From assembly GCF_016772475.1 (NCBI RefSeq), contig NZ_CP068595.1, positions 6,696,001-6,760,000 on the forward strand: a stretch of 64,000 bases of DNA. Reading direction: 5' to 3'. Source of the stretch: Paenibacillus sonchi. Lineage in GTDB: Bacteria; Bacillota; Bacilli; Paenibacillales; Paenibacillaceae. This document shows positions 45,772 to 53,729 of the stretch, piece after piece. Position numbers and translations under genes: made by a program. The stretch's first letter is position 1. Every line of letters starts with the position of its first letter. Under the pieces are notes generated by a model. The model ran no database searches, was not told the origin of the DNA, and worked only from the letters and a program-made list of their open reading frames with translations.

Positions 45772-45834
45772 AAAAAAATCGCTCTTTCGAAAATGGAAGC
45801 CTTCCGGCGCCATTTCAAAAGAGCGATTTTATTT
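45772..45834. terminator. bidirectional terminator, serA / SDR gene
   Basis: AAAATCGCTCTTT pairs with AAAGAGCGATTTT, extended by an inner CCATTT stem. A T-rich tail follows on the plus strand (TTTTATTTATT) and seven T on the minus strand, serving both convergent genes. Confidence 0.85.
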
Positions 45835-46681
45835 ATTCCGGTACTTTAAACACCGGGACAAGCCGTCCATCCACATCAGTGAAACCGTATTTTTCCGCAA
45901 GGCTGCCTACCTGCTGCGGGATTCCCGTCATGGCCAATACCTCCGGGTCAGCAGCCAGCCGAACCACGGCCCGCCCGATATAGGCAGTGGACTCACTGCT
46001 GTGCAGCTCAGCCACGTCCTGCCAGTGCTCTTCATCCGTATTCAGGCTCTCCAGAACCAGTTCGGTCCGCATCCAGCCGGGCGAAAGCGGAATCACGGCT
46101 ATTCTGTCTGCCGCAAGTTCTACAGACAATCCAAAAGCCATGCGTACCAGCGCATTTTTGGCCAAGTCATAATAAAAGTTGTCAATGTATTTGTAGTGGT
46201 CCCAATACGTTGTATGAATAATGATTCCACCGCCTTCCCGGTTGCTGCGCATCAGCGGAATGGCGTAATAATTCGTCATAAGCTGCGCCCTCACTCCCGC
46301 ATCGAACATATGGCTCCAATGGTCTGTAGGCAGCTCCCAGAAGGGTTTGCTCGCGATGGACCGCTCGTTGCCGCCCCACACATTGTTGACCAGGATATCC
46401 AGCCTGCCCTGCTCCGACGATATCCGCCGGATGACTGCTTCTGTCTCACTATCCCGGGTATGGTCGCAGCGGACCGCTTCCCCTTCTCCTCCAGCCGCCC
46501 TGATCTCGTCCAGCACACTGTCAATGGTTCCTTTACGCCGGTCCTCTTGTGAAAGTCCCCTGCTTCTGCCTGTAATATACACGTATGCTCCCGCTTTTGC
46601 CAGCTCCAAAGCAATTCCCCGGCCGGCTCCCCGGCTTCCTCCGGTAACCAGCGCCACTTTCCCTTGCAGATTAGTCATCAT
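45833..46681 (-). CDS. short-chain dehydrogenase/reductase
   Basis: An NAD(P)-dependent SDR of about 282 residues: cofactor loop TGGSRGAGRG near 12-21, NNVWGG in place of the usual NNAG, and the catalytic Tyr/Lys in YYDLAKNAL. A Ser at the expected catalytic position is replaced by Thr in IIIHTTYWDH, which is unusual. The first of two adjacent ATGs after GGGGAG is used. Substrate unknown. Divergent from the WYL regulator, a plausible controller. Confidence 0.9.
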   Translation of the reverse strand: MMTNLQGKVALVTGGSRGAGRGIALELAKAGAYVYITGRSRGLSQEDRRKGTIDSVLDEIRAAGGEGEAVRCDHTRDSETEAVIRRISSEQGRLDILVNNVWGGNERSIASKPFWELPTDHWSHMFDAGVRAQLMTNYYAIPLMRSNREGGGIIIHTTYWDHYKYIDNFYYDLAKNALVRMAFGLSVELAADRIAVIPLSPGWMRTELVLESLNTDEEHWQDVAELHSSESTAYIGRAVVRLAADPEVLAMTGIPQQVGSLAEKYGFTDVDGRLVPVFKVPE

Positions 46682-46740
46682 TACCGCTCCCCTCATCATT
46701 CTTGATCCTGGATTTATGTGTTCTTGTGCTTGCTATAGTG

Positions 46741-46788
46741 TTATCATAAACTCTATATATGACATCAATTGACATATATATATGATAA
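46741..46788. promoter_or_regulatory. candidate operator in SDR/WYL intergenic region
   Basis: The outer ends form a perfect inverted repeat (TTATCATA at 46741-46748, TATGATAA at 46781-46788). Inside lie two direct TGACAT copies exactly 10 bp apart (46760 and 46770). An AT-rich, symmetric arrangement between divergent genes suggests a regulator-binding site. Confidence 0.45.
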
Positions 46789-46832
46789 ACTGAAAAAGAT
46801 TGAAATTAAGGTACCCCTGTGAGGAGGACGTT

Positions 46833-47828
46833 ATGAGAGCCGACCGTTTATTATCCATCCTGCTTCTGCTGCAGAACCGCGGCAAAGTCACCTCCCGTGA
46901 GCTTGCCGGCACCCTGGAGGTGTCTGAACGAACGATATTTCGCGATATGGAGGCGCTGAGCGCCTCTGGAATCCCCGTATTGGCTGAAAGAGGCCGGGAA
47001 GGAGGCTGGATGCTCACAGAGGGCTACAGGACCTCGCTTACCGGCATGAAGCCCAAAGAAATAGGCGCACTGCTGCTCTCAGCCGATCCGGCCATTTTAC
47101 AGGATCTTGGTATTCATGAGGATTACACGCTTGCCACACGCAAGCTGGAGGCTGCTGCCACTGCGAATACATTCCCTTCCGCCAACTATTTTAACCAGCG
47201 TATTCATATAGACAGTGAAGGATGGGTTCCCTCCAAAGAGAGTTTCCCCTTTCTCTCCGTATTGCAGACGGCCCTCTGGGAAGACCGGAAGGTAAATATC
47301 TCCTATCTCCGCAGCGGGGAAGTAAAGAACAGAAAGATCGGACTGCTGGGTTTGGTGGCTAAACAAGGGGTCTGGTATGTTATCGGGGAGCATGACGGGC
47401 AATTCAGAACCTACCGGGTCTCAAGAATCATTGCCTGTCAAATGATAGATGAAGCTTATATTCGGCCTGACGATTTTGAGCTTACAAGCTATTGGGAGTC
47501 ATCCAAAGTATCCTTCAAATCGGCCCTCCCCAGCTATAAGGCCAAATTTTCATTGCAATCTTCTTCCCTGCCAGTATTAAGCCAGGAACGTTATGTTACA
47601 GTGCTATCCATGGAGGATTCCCCAGGTTCTGTGTGGCTAAAGGTTGAAGCAGAGTTCAACACTATAGAAGCAGCTTGCCGGGTGATGTTGTCCTTAGGTC
47701 CTAATGTGATCATCGGGGAACCGGAGGAATTGCGTGTCAGAGTATATAAGGCTGCCTTAAAAACAGTCCTGCTGGGCCGCAGGGTAAGACGTTCCCTTCC
47801 GGGAAATTCCCGTCCGCAGCAAGAATAG
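46833..47828 (+). CDS. YafY/WYL-domain transcriptional regulator
   Basis: A 331-residue protein: an N-terminal HTH_11 domain (about 1-55, LLSILLLLQNRGKVTSRELAG and SERTIFRDMEALS), a WYL domain (about 135-210, ISYLRSG, KQGVWYVIGEHDG, FRTYRVSRI) and a WCX C-terminal extension. Such proteins often bind a small ligand. GAGGAGG precedes the ATG. It probably controls itself and the divergent SDR gene. Confidence 0.92.
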   Translation: MRADRLLSILLLLQNRGKVTSRELAGTLEVSERTIFRDMEALSASGIPVLAERGREGGWMLTEGYRTSLTGMKPKEIGALLLSADPAILQDLGIHEDYTLATRKLEAAATANTFPSANYFNQRIHIDSEGWVPSKESFPFLSVLQTALWEDRKVNISYLRSGEVKNRKIGLLGLVAKQGVWYVIGEHDGQFRTYRVSRIIACQMIDEAYIRPDDFELTSYWESSKVSFKSALPSYKAKFSLQSSSLPVLSQERYVTVLSMEDSPGSVWLKVEAEFNTIEAACRVMLSLGPNVIIGEPEELRVRVYKAALKTVLLGRRVRRSLPGNSRPQQE

Positions 47829-47960
47829 GCACTTGGTCCGCCCAGGAAAAGATAGCTGTTTCCCGTAATAAATTATGTCAATTCTTACAATAGACCTAAC
47901 GTCCTGAAATCGCCTATAATATTACAATACTCAACATATTTATTAGGGGGAATAGTTATT

Positions 47961-49210
47961 ATGGACTGGATGAACAAGCTTCCGCTAAAACAGAGAATTG
48001 TTGCCGGATGTTATCTGATCGCCGCATTATTTGCAGTTCCTGTACTGATCACTTTATTGATCATGGGCAAGGTTGTTATCGGAATAATACTGGTAGCGGT
48101 ATTGGCAGCTCTTACCTTCCCTCTTTCACGCTTCATTGAGAGAACGCTTACATCTTCGTTTGACGACATTTCTAATGTTACACACACCATTGCAAAAGGC
48201 GACTTTACCAGCCGGGCCGACGAGAACGGCTCTATGGGGGATATCAGCCGGTCCTTCAATACCATGATCGATAAGCTGAAAAAGATCCTTACTGATGCTT
48301 CGCAGATTACCCGCCAGGTTATGGATGCCAGCCGCGGCATTGAAGACAAGAACCAGAATCTGAAGATAGTAATGGCCCAGGTCGCCTCCTCGTCCAATGA
48401 ACTGGCTCTTGGCGCAAATGAAATCTCCGTGGACATTGCCGACATGACCGAATCCATCAAAGACATAGAGACCAAGGTCTCCAACTATACGAGCTCGACC
48501 AAGGAAATGAACAGACGGTCTGTACATACATTGGAACTGGTTGAAAAAGGACGGCAATCGGTGGATACACAAGCCGAAGGCATGCGCAAGAATATACAAG
48601 CTACCCAGAAGGTGGCCGACACGATTGAAGCACTTTCCCAAAATGCCCGGGGATTACAATGATCACCAAAACGATCACAGAAATCGCCGAGCAGACCAAC
48701 CTCTTGTCGCTCAACGCCTCTATTGAAGCAGCCCGGGCTGGCGAACATGGCCGTGGTTTTGCTGTCGTGGCCCAGGAAGTACGCAAGCTGGCCGAGGAAT
48801 CTACCGCCTCCACCAAAGAGGTATTCAGTCTGGTCCGCAGCATAGAGAACGATATCAAGCAAGCGATCGAGAATATCGCCATTAACGAGGAAGTCGTTCA
48901 GGTACAGAATGAGATGATCATCGAAACAGCGAATATTTTCGCACAGATTGTGCAAAGCGTCCAATACATAACCGAGCAAATTGCTTCTTTCTCTGCCGAA
49001 AGCGACCTCATGCTGGAGAGCGCACTCAAAATCTCCGGCGCCATCGAAAATATTTCCGCGATTACCGAAGAAACGGCGGCGGGAACGGAAGAGGTCTCCG
49101 CAGCGATGAACGAGCAAATCCATGCCTTGCAATCCGTTGCCGAGGAGACTGAGAAAATGACCCAAGCGGTATTCCAGCTGCAAAAAACGATTCATATTTT
49201 CAAATTTTAA
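47961..49210 (+). CDS. methyl-accepting chemotaxis protein, frameshifted
   Basis: A receptor with two close transmembrane segments (about 13-33 and 37-57) and no large external domain, a HAMP region (58-112) and a signalling domain with the conserved hairpin [21 protein letters not shown]. The frame breaks at the G4 run at 48649-48652; one added G gives [13 protein letters not shown] and a 416-residue protein. The missing sensor domain suggests sensing inside the membrane or cytoplasm, or energy taxis. AGGGGG precedes ATG. Confidence 0.87.
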
Positions 49211-49223
49211 CTGTTACGGGGAG

Positions 49224-49254
49224 ACTGCCGTATCCTTCCTGCGGCAGTTTTTTT
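49224..49254 (+). terminator. terminator of chemoreceptor gene
   Basis: ACTGCCG, 11-nt loop, CGGCAGT, then seven T on the plus strand. Confidence 0.85.
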
Positions 49255-49652
49255 GTTCACAAAATTTTCGCTGTTATATTCATCAGTTACAGTTTTTTTG
49301 CATTAGAAGAGCCCCTCCATTCTTTTGCACTTCTCTCCTTTTGCCTGCCTCTGTTTTTGGAATGCAGATATTTGCAGATGAACCGCTCTTTATTCAGTGG
49401 TCCTTTTTACATAGTGAATTTTACAATGCATTCCTTTATTATGGCTGAACAACCCTTCTGCAAGTGAGTTTATAGTTCAAAATCCTCATTTTTAGATTAT
49501 TTCAATATTTCTTCACAGTTTGCATTTTTGGACTTTTTTTCATTAGCTCTTTTTTCTCATTCATTCTTATATATATACAAAATGATACTGTTTTTCACAT
49601 GGATGCGATCAGGCAGGATTCGCCAAAATCCGAGGTTATCAGCACAAATATA
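49255..49652. other. AT-rich intergenic stretch
   Basis: No gene or clear structure seen between the chemoreceptor terminator and the riboswitch promoter. Confidence 0.5.
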
Positions 49653-49680
49653 TTGACAAAAGCTGAGTCAGAAATATATT
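49653..49680 (+). promoter_or_regulatory. promoter of c-di-GMP riboswitch transcript
   Basis: TTGACA, 16 bases and TATATT, about 35 nt upstream of the aptamer. Confidence 0.6.
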
Positions 49681-49711
49681 GTAAAATAAAAAAAGGTATT
49701 ATTTTCTTTAA

Positions 49712-49806
49712 CACATATTGGCAAAATTCACCGAAAGGGAATGACGCAAAGCCATGGATCTACAGTCTCATTTCTATGGGACCATGACAGCCAGGTTGCT
49801 GAACAG
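49712..49806 (+). promoter_or_regulatory. cyclic-di-GMP-I (GEMM) riboswitch aptamer
   Basis: The core reads GGCAAAATTCACC, GAAA tetraloop, GGGAATGACGCAAAGCC, then a second stem closed by CATGG/CCATG and the conserved receptor GACAGCCAGGTTGC. Spacing and order match GEMM-I aptamers (GGCAAA, GNRA loop, GACGCAAAGCC, CAGCCAGGUUGC). The 3' strand CCAGGTTGCTG (49791-49801) can alternatively pair with CAGCCAACCTG (49849-49859), the 5' arm of the terminator, so ligand binding should release the terminator: a predicted OFF switch. Confidence 0.9.
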
Positions 49807-49853
49807 CCGAACGTCCGGGTTTTCCTGCGTTCTCTATGGTTATTTACGCAGCC

Positions 49854-49888
49854 AACCTGTGCTCTCATGAGTACAGGTTTTCTATTTT
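49854..49888 (+). terminator. expression-platform terminator of c-di-GMP riboswitch
   Basis: AACCTGTGCTC, TCAT loop, GAGTACAGGTT, then TTCTATTTT on the plus strand, 41 nt before the first gene of the unit. Confidence 0.85.
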
Positions 49889-49929
49889 GCTGAATAAATA
49901 AAAAAAACATTGGGTGGGGTGGATTTCCT

Positions 49930-51563
49930 TTGAAAACAGTTTCAGATTATATGGCTGAGGCACTACGAAACCTCGGTGTAACACATTCCTTTGGCATAAT
50001 CGGCAAGTCTATTTGTCCCGTAGTCCTGAAAATGGTGGATTACGGCATTGAATTTATTCCAGGGAGACACGAATCCAGTTCCGGGTTCGAAGCCGCCGGC
50101 TATGCTCTCAAAACAGGGAAACTCGGAGTGGCTTTTGGGACCTCCGGACCGGGGGTACCAATCTTCTCACCGCCGCAGCACATGCCAAGGCGAATAATCT
50201 TCCCGTACTTTTTATAACAGGACACCAATCCATCAAGGAGCTGGGGATTCCCCAGTGCCAGGATTCTTCAGCTTATCTGGCCGATCTGGCGGACATGTTC
50301 AGACCCGCGACCCTTTACAGCAAGCTGGTGGAACGCGGCGATCATTTCGGCACGATTTTCAATCATGCCGTCTCCATTGCCTTGAGCGGACAACGGGGAC
50401 CGGTTCATCTCTGTATCCCGTTTGATGTGCAGACCGAAATGCTGGAAGAATGCCGGATTGTTATCCCTGAGCGCGAACATCTGGTCAGTGCCGGTAATTT
50501 GGAACGCGTACTTTCTGTAATTAATGAATCAAGCCATCCTCTGATCATTGCGGGCAAAGGAGTCAATCGTTCCGGCGCGCACGAGGAGCTTCTTCAACTG
50601 GCTGAAACCTTCAATATTCCGGTGGTCACCTCTCCCGGCGGCAAGGGTGCCATCGCCTGGGATCACCCGCTGTATCACGGCCCCATCGGTGTCGGCGGCT
50701 GCAAGCACGGTGAGGATTTGTTAAACCGCAGTGATGTGTTCATCGTCCTTGGCTCGCGTCTCAGCGATATGACCATCTGCAATCTTAAAGCAGAGAATCA
50801 TCCCAAAACATTGATCCAATTTGACGTCGACCCTACCTTCGTCGGAAAAATATTAACCTCAGAGACAATCGCTGTAAGCGGGGACTTACGCGATAATCTT
50901 GCGTTCTATCTTCAGAATTTTGATTCGGCTGCTATTAAAAAGCACGAAACAGAAACCGATGTTCATTATGCGGAAGAGTTGCCGGTTCTGCCCAAGCTTT
51001 CGCTTGCATCCGTCATGGACACATTAAGCGACCTGATCCCGTACAACAACACCGTTTTTGTTGATGATGGCAGCCATGGCTTCAATGCCGCGAAATGGTA
51101 CAAGGTCAAAAAGCCCGGCAGCGTTGTCTTTGATGCCTATTTTGCCTGCATGGGCAATTCCATTGGGATGGCTATCGGCGCTAAGGTGGCTTCACCGGAA
51201 GAAACGATTTTCTGCATTACCGGTGACGGCTGCTTCATGATGCTTGGCACAGAAATAAATACGGCCGTGTGCAAGGACATTCCCGTGATCTTTATCGTTG
51301 TGAACAATATGCAGCTCGATATGGCGTTAAAGGGCATGGAAAAAACAACAGGCAGAATCGACGGCACGATCTTCGAAGTTCCTATGGATGCCGTGAAATT
51401 TGCTGAATCCTTGGGGGCCACAGGCTACAGATGCGAGACTCTGGAACAATTCACATCTGCTATCCATGCTGCAGTAGCCTCTAACCGCGTGGCTGTAATT
51501 GAACTGCTGACCGACCGTACTGAAGTGCCTCCGACGGCCCATCGAACCTTGAATCTCAACTAA
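49930..51563 (+). CDS. ThDP-dependent enzyme, acetolactate-synthase-like, frameshifted
   Basis: A 544-residue protein after adding one G to the G5 run at 50151-50155, which converts GPGVPIF into GPGGTNLLTAAAHAKANNL. The activating Glu is E48 in GRHESSSGFEAAGYA; the ThDP/Mg motif is GDGCFMMLGTEINTAVCKDIP with NN. It has the full three-domain layout (PYR, central, PP) of pyruvate decarboxylase/acetolactate synthase enzymes but is not a standard IlvB and has no small-subunit partner. TTG start after GGTGGGGTGG. First gene under the c-di-GMP riboswitch. Reaction unknown: decarboxylation or carboligation of a 2-oxo acid. Confidence 0.85.
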
Positions 51564-51571
51564 GAATCAAC

Positions 51572-51612
51572 AGCGGCAAGGACCTCTACAATCTTGATTG
51601 CTCCTTGCCGCT
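51572..51612 (+). repeat. intercistronic hairpin
   Basis: AGCGGCAAGGA and TCCTTGCCGCT pair over 11 bp with a 19-nt loop between the ThDP-enzyme and CMD genes. No T run follows, so it may stabilise or process the mRNA rather than end it. Confidence 0.55.
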
Positions 51613-51636
51613 CATCACAATTCAGGAGGCATCTCT

Positions 51637-52005
51637 GTGGAAGATACAATTAACAGCGGTCTCAGGCATTTTTCCAACCTGTCTGGCAATTACGGTGCCA
51701 AAGCTCTGGCTCCAATCAAGGAGCATTTTCCGGAGCTGGCCGAGTATATCATGGGCAACGCCTATGGCGACATTTTTCAGCGCACAACGATTGGTTCGGA
51801 TTGGAAGGAAATTGCCGTTATTTCATCCCTGATTACCATGGGACAGTTCGAGCAGCTCGGAGTCCATTATGTGATGGCGCTCAGCGTCGGAATGACTGTG
51901 GATCAGATCAAAGGTATTTTGCTGCATCTGGTGCCCGTTGTCGGTGCGCCCAGAGTCATTTCAGCTTTTAATGTGCTGCTTGCCACACTGAAGGAAATCG
52001 AATAA
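51637..52005 (+). CDS. carboxymuconolactone decarboxylase-like protein
   Basis: A 122-residue protein of the CMD/AhpD fold (FGD..QRTTIGSDWKEIAVISSLITMG and HYVMALSVGMTVDQIKGILLHLVP, then GAPRVISAFNVL). It lacks the CxxC of AhpD peroxidases, so a decarboxylase- or lactonase-like role is more likely, but the reaction is unknown. GTG start after AGGAGG; a longer frame from 51598 crosses the ribosome binding site. It is 74 nt downstream of the ThDP-enzyme gene. Confidence 0.8.
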   Translation: MEDTINSGLRHFSNLSGNYGAKALAPIKEHFPELAEYIMGNAYGDIFQRTTIGSDWKEIAVISSLITMGQFEQLGVHYVMALSVGMTVDQIKGILLHLVPVVGAPRVISAFNVLLATLKEIE

Positions 52006-52010
52006 TTTTT

Positions 52011-52112
52011 TTCGACTTTTTTATACACGATTCGACTTTTTTATTGCATATTCGATAAATATATGATTATATGGAAGGGAATTTATCCCAATACTAAGCT
52101 TTAAATGTCGAA
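52011..52112. promoter_or_regulatory. cluster of Spo0A-box-like sites
   Basis: TTCGACT at 52011 and 52031 and TTCGATA at 52051 recur at exact 20-bp steps; each differs by one base from the reverse 0A box TTCGACA. A perfect TGTCGAA box stands at 52106-52112. Sites on one face of the helix upstream of the STAS-like gene suggest direct control by Spo0A~P. Confidence 0.55.
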
Positions 52113-52186
52113 TTAAGGCATAAAACTCTAAGGTTGGTGGATAGATTCAATACTGAAACACATTCAATTTTGGGAGAGATGAGCAC

Positions 52187-52537
52187 ATGGGTAAATTTAT
52201 TTTGAAAACCGATTCCGACAAAAAAATCATTAATATCGAGTTAGAAGGGACCTTCTCCAATGAGGACGGCCTCAAATCGATCCAAGCCTATCAGCAAACC
52301 GTCAACCCGATTACCCCTTCAGAATATGCGCTGCAGATTGACTGCAGAAAACTGAACGTGACTGCTCCTGATGTCGTGCCATTGCTGGAAGGATGCTTCG
52401 TCATGTTCAAAGCGGATGGCTTCGAAAAAGTAAGCCTGACTCTTGAAAATAACCCGATCCTCAAAATGCAGCTTGCCCGTCTGGGCCGCAAAGCAGGACT
52501 TGAAAATCTGGAGATTACTTCGACTGCTCAGGCTTAA
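52187..52537 (+). CDS. STAS-like hypothetical protein
   Basis: A 116-residue protein with alternating strands and helices (KIINIELEGTFSNEDGLKSI; YALQIDCRKLNV; FEKVSLTLENNPILKMQLARLG) resembling the SpoIIAA/STAS fold. There is no clear phosphorylatable Ser at the SpoIIAA position. GGGAGAG precedes ATG. It lies between CMD and the ketoacyl synthase in the same direction, after the Spo0A-box-like sites. Role unknown; it might be a partner or regulator of the adjacent enzyme. Confidence 0.7.
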   Translation: MGKFILKTDSDKKIINIELEGTFSNEDGLKSIQAYQQTVNPITPSEYALQIDCRKLNVTAPDVVPLLEGCFVMFKADGFEKVSLTLENNPILKMQLARLGRKAGLENLEITSTAQA

Positions 52538-52635
52538 GTTATTGTCCGGCGGATCACAAATCTGCACGAGAAGCGGGTTTTGTACAACTCTATGGCTGTG
52601 AAGAAGCGCACATAACACTTTTAGGGGGATTAACC

Positions 52636-53628
52636 ATGGCCGGGATACGAATTAAGGATATTGATATCTATCATCCAAGCAAAAAGATTGGCAACGATTT
52701 TTTCATACAGCATTTTGACGAAAAGGGTATTGATATCCGTGGACTTCTGGCTGCATTGGGCCGTGAAAGCCGGTATAGCATCGACAGCAGCGAAGAAAAC
52801 TCTCTGACTATGGCTTTTGAAGCAGCCAGCAATGTGCTGGACAAGACGGGACTTACCGGTGCCGACATTGACCTGATTGCATATGCCAGCCAAACTCCTG
52901 AATATATTTTCCCGACCAACTCTCTCATGATCCACCGTTTGATCGGCGGCCCGTCCCATGCCATTTGCATTGACAGCAACGCGAACTGCGCAGGCATGAC
53001 CGCCTCGGTAGAGCAGGTAAGCCGTCAGATGATGGCCAATCCGAGAATCCGCCGTGCGCTGGTCATTGGCTCCGATCACGTGGCTCCGCATGCCGACAAA
53101 AATGATCCTGTCTACTACGCCAACTTCGGCGACGCTGCAGCAGCTCTTATTCTGGAAAGGGATGAACATTCCGTAGGCTTCATCGATTCCATCTATCAGA
53201 CCGACACTTGTGTCTATGGCAACTCAATGTTCCCCGCTGAAGGCTTGGCTAACCTCGGAAGAAATGGTGTAGCTGCCGGAGAGTTCAATGTGAAGTTCAT
53301 TCCTTTTGATGATTCGATATGTGTGGATGCCGCCTCTGAATCGATCAATACACTGCTTAGCAATAATAACATTGACCCTGAATCAATCAAAGCCGCTTGC
53401 TTCTCGCAGCTGTCCCTGCCTAATATCCGGGCCGTTTCCGGCAAAACAGGGATCGGCGACGATGTCGCTGTCTACATCGGTGATGAATTCGGCTATACTT
53501 CTACAAGCAGCCCTTTTGTGGCCCTTCATAGAGCAGTAACTACAGGAAAAATTGAACGCGGCGATAAAGTCCTGTTCTGGACTGTTGGCGCGGGCTGGCA
53601 GAATGTAGCGTTTGTAATGGAATACTAG
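52636..53628 (+). CDS. 3-oxoacyl-ACP synthase III-like protein, atypical active site
   Basis: A 330-residue thiolase-fold protein of FabH size. The nucleophilic Cys is C118 in SNANCAGMTAS. By eye, the FabH His position (HQAN) reads SQLS near 257-260 and the Asn position (GNTS) reads GYTS at 286-289, so the decarboxylating His/Asn pair appears lost. Enzymes with only the Cys conserved usually transfer acyl groups instead of condensing malonyl-ACP. TTAGGGGGA precedes ATG. Last gene of the unit; substrate unknown. Confidence 0.85.
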   Translation: MAGIRIKDIDIYHPSKKIGNDFFIQHFDEKGIDIRGLLAALGRESRYSIDSSEENSLTMAFEAASNVLDKTGLTGADIDLIAYASQTPEYIFPTNSLMIHRLIGGPSHAICIDSNANCAGMTASVEQVSRQMMANPRIRRALVIGSDHVAPHADKNDPVYYANFGDAAAALILERDEHSVGFIDSIYQTDTCVYGNSMFPAEGLANLGRNGVAAGEFNVKFIPFDDSICVDAASESINTLLSNNNIDPESIKAACFSQLSLPNIRAVSGKTGIGDDVAVYIGDEFGYTSTSSPFVALHRAVTTGKIERGDKVLFWTVGAGWQNVAFVMEY

Positions 53629-53665
53629 TTATTCATCTTTAATTCAACTTACTCGGTAACGCAGT

Positions 53666-53706
53666 AAAGCGGTCCGCAAGCAGTTTATCTGCCTGCGGAC
53701 CGCTTT
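53666..53706. terminator. strong hairpin, convergent terminator
   Basis: AAAGCGGTCCGCA/TGCGGACCGCTTT with an inner CAG/CTG stem lies between the synthase gene and convergent glpK. T tails are short on both sides. Confidence 0.7.
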
Positions 53707-53729
53707 GCTGTTAGCCCCTATAATACCCT

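Noticed and set aside
52006..52060. TTCGAC repeats as a CRISPR-like or tandem-repeat array
   Set aside because: Only three short units with diverging spacers, no leader or cas genes; better read as regulator sites.
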